In this document: positions 46,701 through 58,700 of the stretch, in pieces | Position numbering within the stretch: the stretch's first letter is position 1 | Layout of the letters: each line of letters starts with the position of its first letter | Assembly (NCBI GenBank): GCA_030760725.1 | Contig: JASWHV010000008.1 | Span: 59,433,671 to 59,497,670, forward strand | Direction of reading: 5' to 3' | Length of the DNA stretch: 64,000 nucleotides | Source of the DNA: Neostapfia colusana | Lineage: Eukaryota; Streptophyta; Magnoliopsida; Poales; Poaceae | Program-made: the position numbers and the translations under genes | The notes under the pieces: model-generated | Seen by the model: only the letters and a program-made list of their open reading frames with translations | Database searches by the model: none | Told to the model about the DNA's origin: nothing

Positions 46701-49700
46701 TGCCACACGGACAGGGGCGCTCAGCGCGCCAGGCGGCGAGACTTAACTCCTCACCGACTACTCTACTTAGGGCAGTGAAAACCCTAGATCATGTATAAGA
46801 TTCATACAGCTTTGGTGCCACCTGTCGGGCCCCAAGCCTCACTGTAACCACCGCGGCCTTGGACTATAAAAGGACCGGGGTGTCCACCCAACAAAGGGTT
46901 CGCAACCCTACGACTCCCACACTCATACGCGCAAGCAATATAACAAACACTCCCGCGGACTTATGGTATTACGCTCCGGCAGCCCGAACCACGTAAATCT
47001 CGGTGTTCACCTGCTCTCTTGAGTCGGATCGCGCTAGGGACGCCAAGCCCCTCCAAACAAAGAACCTCCGTGGACTGCTCCTGTAGCAGGTCGGGAGGAG
47101 TGTCGCAGCTCACACTGCGACACTCGTGACTCCGTCCTTGATCTCCACACGCGAACCGTTCTCATCCAGTTGTCCCAGGCTGATGATAGAGTTCCTCAGC
47201 GCGGGGATGTAGTAGACTTCAATGAGCAGCCTGTGGTCACCAGCCCCAACGGTGAGGATGACGGAGCCGACGCCCTTGATCTCCACACCAGAGCCGTCCC
47301 CAAACTTGACGGAGCCTTGGACATTGGGGTCAAACTCAGTGAAGAAATCCCGTCGACCGGTCATGTGATGGGTGTCGCGATGTCGAGGCACCACCCGTCA
47401 GTCTTGTCGTTGTTGGAGCCGTCGCCGAGGAAGGCGTGTTCTCTGGGCTCATCAAGGTGGAGGAGAGCCGCTGCGGCCGATGCCACTGGAGGTGGCTCGA
47501 TGCTTGCGTGTGCCAGGAGCAGACTCGGCTCCTCCTCCACCTTTGCGACGTGGGCCTAGCCGCGTTGTTGCTGCCGACACTCCTTGACCCAATGACCAAG
47601 CTTGCCACAGTTGTGGCAGGCATCGTCTCGTGATGGCTTCTAGTTGCCGGCGGCGCCGCCCTGGACACCTCCGCGGGCGCCACCCTCGGCACGTCTTCGC
47701 GCCCCACCCTGGGCACCTCCCCGCACCTTGCACGGCTTGCCACACTTGCGACCGCATGTCGAGGAAGAGGGCCCCCCTTCTTCTCGTCACCTTGGCAGGC
47801 CTCCCACTGCTCCCAAGTGAGATGTATCTTCCCGCCGATGGTGATAGGCCCCGAGAGAGGTTGAGGTTCGTCGTTGTCGACGACCTTGAGATGACCTATT
47901 GCCTCTTCAATCGACATCGTGGAGGTCCAGCAGAGACTCGATCGAGCGAGCGATCTGCTTGTACTTCTCAGGGATGCAACGGAAGAGCTTCTCGACGTCT
48001 CTCTCCTCGTCGTAGGTGTTGTCGCCGAACTGCACCATCTTCTGCAGCAGTGTGTTGAGACGGAGAGCAAAGTCATCAACGTCCTCACCTGGCTTGAAGA
48101 TCAGGTTCTCCCATTCCTTGCGGAGTGCCTGCAGTGTGGTCTTGCGGGTGCGGTCGCTGCCGATGCGTGCCGCAGCGATGGCGTCCCAAGCCTCCTTGGC
48201 AGTCCGCTTCTTGGAAAGCAAGAACTGCATCACAGCGATATTGCAGCAATGAGGGCATTCAACGCCTGTCGATCGACGTAGTAGTCGACGTCGCCATACC
48301 GGACTGCTTCCCACATATGTCGCACTTGGAGTCATATCCTCATCACCACGGCCCACTCGATGCAGTTGGTCTTGGTGAGGGTAGGCCACCCACCGTCGGG
48401 AACGACGTCCCTGACAATGGCCTGGATCTCGTGGTGATCATGGTATCTGTCCAGGGAGGGAGTCGTGCAGCCTGTAAAGGCCGTGATCTCCATCGACCCA
48501 GCCGCCCCACTGGTAGCGCCGCCGACGCGTCCGCGCCTGTCTGGGTTGCTTCCTTCGCGCCCATGGGGGCGCGCGGCTGCCCACTGCGTCGCCTGTGGTC
48601 ATGCTACCTCCCTCGCCAGCTTCAGGTCTTCGTTGGTGCCGCCGTCGGTAGAAACAGAGCCTCTGGCGCTACTGCCATGCAGAGCCTCAACTTTTGTTGC
48701 AGCCGCACGCGCTGCATCCGCAGCCGCTGCTGCTTCTACTTTCGCCCTCGCCGCTGCCAGTTCCGCCGCCGCCATCCTCACCGCCCTCGGCGCCGTCGCT
48801 GTTGTCTCTGTCGCCGCTCGCTCGCGTTCTTCTGCCGCAGCGACCTTGGCCTGCTGCCGATGTCGCGCGCTCGAAGTGACCGAGCGCTCCTCCGTTTCTC
48901 GCACTAGATCCGGCGAATCTTGGCCTCGTCTTTCTTCCTCTTCCTGGCGGCCTCCAAAGCGGCCTATGCCGCCCACTTCTCCCGGTCTTCAGGACCATTG
49001 GGAGATTAACGATCCCCCATAGCCCATGAAGATTTGGAGAACTGTCCTTCGGACATGGCGTGCTAGTGGAGGAGTGCTGTGTGGGGAAGAGACTGTCTCT
49101 GATAAGCTGTTGCTCGTCTGTGCAGGGGAGAAGGAATGAGCTGGAATAGTCAGTGTTCTTGTTGCTGGCTGAGGACAAAGAGAGGCGTGAGTTGAGGAAA
49201 TTTTTTTGGTTTATTTCTCACACAATGCATGCCCAAGCTAGGGGTTGGGGTTACATATTTATAGGCCAAGACAGCTGCCGAGATGTTGTCCCATGTTGTC
49301 CTAACTAGGACTAAGATGTTGTCCTAACGAAGGACAAAGATGATGTCCTAACAAAGGACTAAGATGTTGTCCTAATAATGACTAAGATGTTGTCCAAACA
49401 AAGTACTAAGATGTTGTCCTAACAAAGTACTAAGATGTTGTCCTAACAAGGACTAAGATGTTGTCCTAACTAGGGGGCCACAAAGACCAAGAGTACAAGA
49501 CTTATTCCATCACATACACTCCTTTATTCTAGATAAATATTTGACTTCAAACAGTATGGAGCTTTGATCATCTTGCAAAAAGCAATACCAATGTTTTCAA
49601 ATCAGACGACTAATCACGATTAGTCGTCCTTATCGCCAGGTTGAGCCTGATCAGACCCTTCGACGCGATTACCTCGACTAGAAAATTAGTCGGACGATTA

Positions 49701-52700
49701 GTCGTCCGATCAGCCCGACTAATCGAGCGACTAGGTGGTTTGGGCAATCAGGACGATTTGCAAAATATTTTGGGCCAACTGGCCAGCCCATTAGAGTTTA
49801 TTTCCTTCTCAGGTCGGTTCTTCCTCTTACCCCTAGCCACTCTCATTCGGTCTTCCTCAACAACCACCGAGCGCCGCCGCGCCGTTCCTAGCGCCGCCCG
49901 CGCCGTTCCCCTATGCCGGCCGCCGGGTCGAGCCCCTCTCCTACCGGTGCCTGTGCCGCGCCACCGCTGAGAGCCTTCCCTGCGCCGCGCCGCCGCCTGA
50001 GCCCCTCCCTGCGCAGCACCGCCGCCTTAGCCCCTCCCTGCGCAGCACCGCCGCCTGAGCCCCTCCCTACGCCGCGCCGCCGCCTGAGCCCCTCCCTAGC
50101 GTCGGGTACTCGGGTCACTGAGCTGCCGCCGCCTCTGACCGCGAGCTGCTGCCGCCTCTGACCGCGAGCTGCCGCCGCGAGCTCTCTGACTGTGAGCTGC
50201 CACCGCCTCTGACTCCCTCTGACTGTGAGCTGACGCCGACAAGATGACTTCCTCCTCAGATCAAGGTATAGCTGTGCCATGTCCTTCTTCCTCCTAGACC
50301 TAGCCTATGTTTGGTGCTGTACATAGCTCTAAAATCTTGTAATATGTACTATCGTGTAGATGTGAGTCAGCAGCAGTGTGATTTGGTGGAAGTGATTGTT
50401 CCCCAACACGAATGGGCCAAATCTGGTGGCGTTGCTAATGTATTGGACTTCTCCCCCTTTTTAGTTTAATGAACTGAAATATGCGTACATTTTGTTTATC
50501 AGGTCTGGAATTTTAATCCACAATTTGGTACACTAGACAGCATTATTTCTAGACTTCAAAATTCAAATCTGGTGTGCAATTTCTATTTTCTAAGCATATT
50601 TTGCAGCTGCATTTAAAGGTTTATTTGCTAGTATGTGTATTATTGCTACTGAAGATATATGTGTGTGTATCTGTGTGTGTGTGTCGATATATATAAATAT
50701 CGACTAGAAACTGCTATTAAAGAAATGTTGGATGACTAGGACCTCGACTAGAGGTCGACTAGGAGCGACTAGTCGCCCCTAAGACGACTAGGGTCGATTA
50801 GGCGACTTAAAAACATTAGTCAATACTAGCTCAATAGATCAGGAAAAAATAAAAGAACTCTTGCAACACAAGAAAAATGAAAGCATGGATAGGCCAATAC
50901 ATCATTTACAAATTTATCTTGTGCTCTCACCATAAAGAGTTGAACACAATAAAGGCGCTAGATCACTAGCAAACACAAGGGGAAAACAGGAATACCATAC
51001 CATAGGTGCTAAGAAGAGAGCAGCATCAGCAACCCGAGAAGTAATGACAACATGTGGATTGTAATTTTCCAGACAATGTACAATGGAGGCTGCCCCAAGA
51101 TAAGTGCTTCTTCCCTTCACATACAACAAAATTTCAGTAAACAGTGAAATAAGACAAGACAACTTATGAGTTTGAGAATTAGACCATTTCACTCAAAGAG
51201 CCCACTACATAAAGGTATCAAGAAAAGGCAAAAAATAATTAATAATAAAATTTGTAATAGGCATAACTTAAGTAGAATTGCTTTTCCTGGCAAGTGGAAC
51301 GCCCTCCTTCCTAGTGGTAGTTTATTGGGTGGAGAGGGGGTGAACCAGCAGGGGAGGCCTCTACCTATTTTTTCCTTTTCTATTAGAAAACTTAACTTCA
51401 TTTTAAAAGTATATATATAAATTGTTGGGTTTCATGTCTAGCATACCTCAACATGCTTGGAATAAAGGTTTAGTTGTTGTTGTTGTTGTTGTTGTATTAG
51501 AAAATTTAAGGAACATGTACAAGAATTTTACACGGGTCGTAGGCCGAAGAGGAAAAAGAAACAAAAACCTATCTGAGATTACTCAACCAAATGTCTAAAA
51601 GCAACTTAATACTCAGTTTCGATTTAAGAGAAACCTGAGAAAACTCCTTAAAGGTGATGACGGGGTCGGGAGGTGCAAGGTGTATAGGGTCCGGAGTTAT
51701 TGCACCTTATGATCACGTACCATGTATGAGGATCCTTCACAAAGAGAGCAAATGGGTCAAGTTCCATGGAACAATGATTGTCAGTACTGAATTGACGGAC
51801 AGTTAAAAGATTCTTAATAATATCAAGGGTGACAACAATATTATTAAGATAAAGAGGGCACGGAAGGATTGTGTTCCCTATTGACGTAACAAGGAGAGTT
51901 GACTCATTGCCGACAATGATAGATGGAGGATGTGCTTCAATGGGAGATTGAAATTAGGAAACATACGAGTGTCACGTGATTGGAGGCATTGGGGTCTGCA
52001 ATCCAGTCAATAGCAGTAGCATGGGGATTTAGCGTCATTGTGATAAACGAGTTAGCCAACTGTTGATCCTAGGAACAGGACCATGGTAACTAGGGACAGG
52101 GTACAGCGTTGAGGGAGGCCCGACCAGGAGTCCGTATGGAGTCACGGCAGCCAGCAACGTCTGGTGCTACTGGTGCGGCGAGAAGGGGGATCCGAGGCGA
52201 CCACTGTGGTTTTGTTGCTGCTGGTGGGTTGGGCGGTGCTATTGAGCGCCCGGAAATGGTTTGGGCCACGTAAAGATGCTACTGGTCCCAGTGTTATCCT
52301 AAACGGGAAAAGGTAGACAGTCGGTAGAGGTCTGTTTACCTGTTTAGTCTATTTAAATGATGTTTAAACAACGTTTAAACGGATTAAATGGTATGTATTG
52401 TAGCTATATTTTTGTAGTAAGTAAAATATATTTTTACTAACCTACCTTTGTTGAAGTTCATTTGAATCAGTTGAACCTTTACACGATTGCATAGGATTTT
52501 TTAACAGGTAGAAAATGCACATAACCATGGTCTAGACTGAATCTTAAACGTCAATTGTATTATATTATTGGAAAGCGGAAAATTTACTCATTGCATAAAA
52601 GACTTATCCATATTTTAAAGTGAACATAATATAACAACAACAATAACAACCAAGCCTTTATCCCAAGCCTGTTGGGGTCGGCTAGACATGAAACCCAATA

Positions 52701-55700
52701 TCAATGAAGTAAAAGAGAGGAAGAGATATAAGAACAAGGAAAAAAGAAAAAAAAAGAAAAAGAAAAGAAAAAATAAAAAAATAAAAAAATAAAAAAATAA
52801 AAAATAAAAAAAAACAAGACTACGATTCTGGCACATGAATTGCTACTTTTCATGCGGTCCTATCATGAGCTAAGTCTCTGGATACATTCCAATCTCTCAA
52901 ATCTCGTTTTACCGCCTCCTCCTAGGTCAACCTTGGTCGTCCTCTATCCCTCCTAATATTTTCTCTACCTCTTAAAATCTCACCGTTAACCGGTGCTTCT
53001 GGAGGTCTCCGTTGGATATGTCCAAACCACCTAACTCGATGTTGGACTAACTTCTCTTCAATCGGCGCCACCCCTACCTTATCACGAATCGCCTCATTCC
53101 TTCTTCGGTCTCTTCTCGTGTGCCCGCACATCCACCATAGCATGCGCATCTCTGCGACACTCATTTTTTGGACATGTTGCCGTTTAGTTGGCCAACATTC
53201 CGCCTAATAGAGCATCGCGGGTCTGATCACCGTCCTATAGAACTTCCCTTTTAGCTTTTGTGGGACTTTCCTATCACATAGGATTCCAGAGGCTTGTCGC
53301 CATTTCATCCACCCTACCTTGATCCTGTGGCAAACATCCTCATCAATATCGCCATTGCTTTGTAACATTGATCCTAAGTATCGAAAAGAGTCGCTTCTAG
53401 GTACTATTTGTCCTTGTAGACTAACATTTCCCTCTTCACGACCAACACCACTAAAGTCACACCTCATATACTCGGTTTTGGTCCTACTAAGTCTAAACCC
53501 CTTGGACTCTAAGGTTTGTCTCCATAACTCTAATTTCTTATCAACACCATCTCTAGTTTCATCTACCAGCACTACATCATCAGCAAAGAGCATGCACCAA
53601 GGGATATCCCCTTGTATATCCTTCGACACCTCATCCATCACCAAGGAAAAGATGTATGGGCTCAAAGCTGATCCTTAATGTAGTCCTACTATGATAGGAA
53701 ATGCATCAGTCTCACTATCACTTACGCGCACACTTGTCCTAACATTATTGTACATATCCTTGATAAGGGTAATGTACTTTGTTGTCACTTTATGTTTCTC
53801 TAGTGCCCACCACATGACTGACCTTGGTATCTTGTCGTACGCCTTCTCCAAGTCGATGAACACCATATGCAAGTCCTTCTTCTGCTCCCTATATTTCTCC
53901 ATAAGCTGACGAAGCAAGAAAAATCGCCTCCATTGTAGACCTCCCAGGCATAAAACCAAACTGGTTTTTAGTGACATTGGTCACTTTCCTCAGGCGATGT
54001 TCAATCACTCTCTCCCAAAGCTTAATAGTATGACTCATAAGCTTAATACCTCAATAATTAGTACAACTTTGAATATCTCCTTTATTTTTGAAGATAGGTA
54101 CTAATATATTTTTCCTTCATTTTTCAGGCATCTTGTTTGACCGAAAAATGTGGTTGAATAGCTTTGTGAGCCATACTATTGCCACGTCCCCAAGACATCT
54201 CCACACCTCAATAGGGACATCGTCAGGGCCGAGGGCCTTTCCTCCTTTCATTCTTTTTAAGGCCTCCTTAACCTCAAACTCTTGTATCCTCCGCACGAAC
54301 CGTCTGTTGGAGACATCAAAGGAGTCATCCAACTCAACCATAGTGCTCTCATTCCCATCATTGAATAGCCCATTAAAGTAATCACGCCATCTATTCTTAA
54401 TCTCTTCATCCTTCACTAGAATGCGGTCAGTCTCATCTTTGATGCATTTAACTTGATTGAGATCCCTCATCTTTCTCTCGCGGATTTTTGCTACATTGTA
54501 TATGTCCTTTTCACCTTCTTTTGTCTCTAGTCTCTCATATAACTTATCATAGGCCTGTCCTCTTGCCTTACTCACAACCCGCCTTGCATTCTTCTTAGCC
54601 TCTTTGTACTTAAGCATGTTGCTTGCGCTTCTATCATTATGCCAACTCTTATAACACTCCTTCTTCTCCTTAATGGCCTTTTGTACATCCTCATTCCACC
54701 ACCAAGTGTCTTTATCTACAAGTTTCTTTCCCTTTGTCACATCGAACACCTCACTAGCTACCTTCCTAATGCAAGTTGCCATCTTCATCCACATACTATC
54801 TGCATCTCCATTTTCTGCCCAGAGTCCTTCTGTGATCACCCTATTTTTAAAGAATTCTTGTGATTCTCACTTCAACTTCCACCACTTTGTTCTTGTGATT
54901 TTGACACCTTTGTCCCGCAAAGAACATGTATGGAAGCGAAAGTCAGCTACCACAAGCTTATGTTGTGTCACAACACACTCCCCTGGGATCACCTTACAAT
55001 CTAGACACTCCCGTCTATCTTTCTCCTAGTGAGGACAAAGTCAATCTGGCTAGAGTGTTGGGCACTACTAAAGGTCACTAGGTGAGATTGCCTCTTCCTA
55101 AAGAGGGTGTTAGCTATCAACAGATCATAGGCTACGGCAAAGTCTAGGATGTCCTTACCCTCTTGATTTCTATCGCCGCATCCAAAACCTCCATGTACTC
55201 CCTCAAATCCTAGGTTAGTTGCACCCACATGACCATTGAGATCTCCCCCTATGAGGAGTTTCTCGGTTGTCGGTACACTACTAACCATATCCTCCAAGTC
55301 CTCCCAAAATTGCCTCTTAGCACTCATGTTGAGCCCAACTTGTGGGGCATAAGCACTAATGACGTTCAAGACAATGTCCCCAATTACTATCTTGATTAAG
55401 ATGATCCTATCCCCTCGTCTTCGAACATCCACTAGTCCATCCTTAAGACTCTTATCTATTAGAACACCTACGCCATTCCTAGTCCCAGCCGAACCAGAAT
55501 ACCAAAGCTTGAAACCGGTATTCTCGACTTCTCTCGCCTTTTGACCCGCCCATCTAGTCTCTTGTACACAAAGGATATTTACTCGTCTCCTAATGGCAAC
55601 ATCTACTAACTCACGTAGCTTCCCCGTCAAGGATCCTACATTCCAACTACCCACCCGAAATCTATATTCCTCGGCTAGCTTCCTTACGCTTTGCACCCGT

Positions 55701-58700
55701 CGAGTAAGATGCAAAGACCCTTTCTCACTTATCACTACATCCGGGCGATGATGTAGCGCGCCACTAAGGTGGTGGCGATCCGGCCCTTGCTCATTTAACA
55801 CGATATCCGGGTTCCGATATGGCGCGCCACTAAGGCGGTGGCGACCCGGCCCTTGTCTACTTAACATCATACCCGGGTTCCGATATGGCGCGTCGCTAAG
55901 AGGGTTACGCCCCAACGAATTTCTTGGGTTTCATTTCCATGAGAATGGCTAAGTGTAGTTGTTGGCTCGCCAAGCCTATCACAACCCCCTCCTCCTTTAA
56001 CCGGGCTTGGGACCGGCTATGTCATTACAACATAGGCGGAGTTAAAGTGAACATAATACAATAGGAAAAAATATATAGAGACAAAAGACTACGATTCTTT
56101 GATATTTAGATGGGGCACAACCACATGGATTGATTTTAACCATATGAGAACATAAAACAGAAATCTTTTCTTTATGATCAATTTAGAAATGGAAACATAC
56201 AAGATACATTTTGTAACAATTTACCACTGCCAGCCTTGGAATGAATCCATATCTACCATTGCCTACCTTAATCCATATCTACCACTGCTTGCCCCGTTCC
56301 AGTGCAAATCAACTAACCAGTATGCTGCTCCATGTACTAAATGGGTGAAAACGCGTTTAAACATGAATAATATCCGTTTCGTTTAGCCCGTTTTGCCTGT
56401 TTAAATGGTTGTTGACCCGTTCAAACGATCAACCGTTTAATTGTCCGTTTAGGACCTAAACTACACATTGAGGCTCTGTTAAGCATTTAAACACGTTTAA
56501 ACAGCCCTAAACGGCCATTTAGGATAACACTGACTGGTCCATGGGTTGTAGACGGAAGGCCAGGGGTCGCCGCCTCTTTTGTTCATGTTCCGGCGGTGGC
56601 CGAAGCCAGCATTATCGGTGGGGGCGCCACCCCTGTTGTTCATGTTCCAATGGTGGTTGGAGTCGACATTGTCGATAGAGGTGTCGTCGTCGGAGGAACA
56701 TGTTGACCCACCAGTTGAGGGGGGCGGTGTCGAGGCGGCGGGGTTTCCAGTGGTCGAGGTTGTGAGGAATGTCATGGATGCAGAAGATGAGGCTTTCACG
56801 GTCATGGTTATTTCCTCGAACAGGAAGTCGTTTCAAACTGTGTGGAACAATGAGAACGGTGTAGTGTGCTTGAGTAAGGTGTTCATATTGTTAGTGTTAT
56901 ACTGCTTATTCAATTTCGCAGAATGTTGAGGATGACTGTGTGGTTGGATACGACCTCACCGAGATCTACCAGAGCGTCGATCATACCCTTCATTTTACGG
57001 CAGCAATCGGTGACAGACAAGTCGCCTTGGACGAAGGCGTGAAAGGCAACACCAGGATGGAGAGCGCAATTCTACGTGTCATGCCGCCACACTCTCAGGC
57101 GATGTCCTGTAACTCAGTGGTGATGGTGCCGAAGATATAGGGGAGGATGGTATCGTCCATTCGCTTCCAGACGGGGACAACAACATAGTCGACGTCGAAA
57201 AGGACGTGGTCGTTAAGGACATAGAGCTCGAGGGTGACGATGAGTTCGTGCCAACAAGAATTATAGGCAGAGAGGGGATCCAAAACAACCAGACGAGAGA
57301 GTGGATGTTTTGGACCTCAACAGTCTATTTGTAAAGATTGGTGATTGTGGCTGCTTCATGGAGCAGCAGGGCGCGCTCACCAGCTTCGTCATGCACAGTG
57401 TAGACATTGTCGTCCTCCTCGAGCGCGATCTCGATGTCGTGCAGCTTGGCCTCGAGAGCCTCATGCACACGGATGGCCTCATGTTCACGGGTGCGGAGGG
57501 TCTCAAGGTCGCGTAGCTACTGTGTGGCTCCCTCCTTGCGGGCACGATCAAGCGTTGTGGCACCCGTGACGGTGACCTCTTGGAGATCACGGTCGAGAGT
57601 GGCGGTCTGAATGGCAGTCATCTACAAGAGCGGGATCGACAATCGAGGAGGTGGCGGGGGCCATGGCAATGGTTGCGGCATGCGCGACTGGTGGTGGCAC
57701 AACTGACGGTGGGTGCGCAAATGGCTGCAACATGTCACTACTGGTGGTTGCACAGGTGGCAGCGGATCGTGTAGCTGGTGGCGGCTGCGCACATGGCTAG
57801 CGGCGGGTCGTGCAGCTAGGGTTAGGGGCAGAAGCTAGGTCACAAGATCGTGACATCTTTGTATATCATGATAGAATTGGAATTGGGTGATTGTATTACA
57901 CACATAAGTGTTACATGTATTAGGGTGTCGGCATGAGAGTTGCAACCTACTAGGACTCTAACATAGTCCTACAAGGACTCTCCACCCTGTCTCTGAAAAA
58001 TGAAAACATAAGAGCTTGAGTCTATTTCTTAAACAAGTTTTGCATAACCATATAAACCGTGGCAATGCATTCGGGTTTCCTATGATCAGCAAATATGCTC
58101 TTTCTGAAGAGAACCAGTGTTACCCTAAACGCGTTTAAACGGTAAACATAGGGCTACTGCATTGTTTAAGGCCTAAACGGTCCTCTAAACAGGTGACCCG
58201 TTTAAACAGTCAACAGGCCGTTTAAACATTATAAACAGGCTAAACAAAACGGTTCTGGGATGGTTTTAAACGTTGTTTTGACCGAATACCAAACTGTTTA
58301 TGGGATGGGATTGAAAGAGATGGAGAGTATATAAGAGAACATTAGGTTTGATGGCTGCTTCTTATCCTATTGCCCTCATCTTTTCAAAAGAGTTGCCACC
58401 GCACACACGCGCTTGTCGAGGTACCGCCCTCCACGAGACCCGCTCCGTCCGCACGAGGCCATCAAAGCGGGAGAATCTAGATGCGGTGTCAAAGCGGCGG
58501 TATTGGTTTAGGGTGTTGCGTAAGGAGGGAGGAATAAGAGAAGAATAGTAGGAATCTCATAATCCAACCAGCAAGAGCATCTCCTCATCAGATCTAACAC
58601 TTCTGGTTGGTTGCTAATGAGATGAGAAAGCACCGAGACAACTGATTTATTTGGGAGCAAAGAGAGGGACGGGAACGGGCTAACAACAATGTAAAGTGAG

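Larger units (their letters stand above)
20530..47122 (+). mobile_element. Ty3/Gypsy element C (pol-bearing, no recognisable gag), host of elements A, B and an hAT
   Basis: LTRs at 20530-21894 and 45770-47122 both begin TGTCGGTACCTTG and end CGACA. Target duplication CTCAT (20525-20529) and CTCGT (47123-47127) differs at one base. Protease, RT, RNase H and integrase run in plus orientation (22626-26577) in Ty3 order. Between the primer-binding site and protease only about 310 bp of non-hAT sequence remains, so gag is absent. Three insertions interrupt it: an hAT element at 22137-22565, and Ty3 elements A (27296-35473) and B (36103-44418). Protein style (VLIDGGASFSVISLAA, IITDNGTQFTS) fits the Tat/Athila branch. 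It is highly mutated. Confidence 0.9.
17316..49512 (-). mobile_element. Copia element D in AtuA intron 6, split by Ty3 element C
   Basis: Flanked by a perfect 5-bp duplication CATAC (17311-17315 and 49513-49517). LTRs lie at 17316-17573 and 49108-49512. Read on the minus strand, gag and protease run from about 49010 to 47123. The element is then interrupted by C (20530-47122, duplication CTCAT/CTCGT) and resumes with pre-integrase, integrase, RT and RNase H to 17571. Without C it is about 5.6 kb. The motif set (PTKAPNGRTPYETWHGRKPT, YVDDLVITG) fits the Tork/TNT1-like group of plant Copia elements. Stops and lost catalytic residues show it is dead. It lies in the same orientation as the host gene. 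Confidence 0.9.
52632..56041 (-). mobile_element. Nearly complete RTE-clade LINE
   Basis: Flanked by a perfect 17-bp duplication TTAAAGTGAACATAATA (52615-52631 and 56042-56058). The minus-strand 5' end has GCCGGTCCCAAGCCCG, and the 3' end has the AACAACAA-type microsatellite tail (plus-strand view) plus an A-rich tract at 52740-52815. It encodes endonuclease and reverse transcriptase but is broken by stops and frameshifts. It inserted into an hAT element, which had inserted into a Copia remnant, inside AtuA intron 5. Confidence 0.93.
52289..56532. mobile_element. hAT-type element carrying an inserted RTE LINE
   Basis: Ends CAGTGTTATCCTAAACGGG and TTTAGGATAACACTG, flanked by a perfect 8-bp duplication ACTGGTCC (52281-52288 and 56533-56540). 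Subterminal regions are full of CGTTTAAACG-type motifs. After removal of the LINE and its duplication it is about 0.8 kb and non-autonomous. It sits in the gag linker of Copia remnant F. Confidence 0.9.
51640..57963 (-). mobile_element. Copia element remnant F, split by an hAT element
   Basis: On the minus strand a probable LTR starts TGTTAGAGTCC at 57963. gag follows (57283-57080: CWHELIVTLELYVLNDHVLF, WKRMDDTILPYIFGTITTEL), then a Gly/Asn-rich linker. Beyond the hAT insertion the protease region continues (52080-51640: ATAIDWIADPNASNHVTL, then HPSIIVGNESTLLVTSIGNT across frameshifts). Integrase, RT and the second LTR are missing. The active-site motif reads ADPNASNH instead of the usual DSGASNH. 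Confidence 0.75.
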
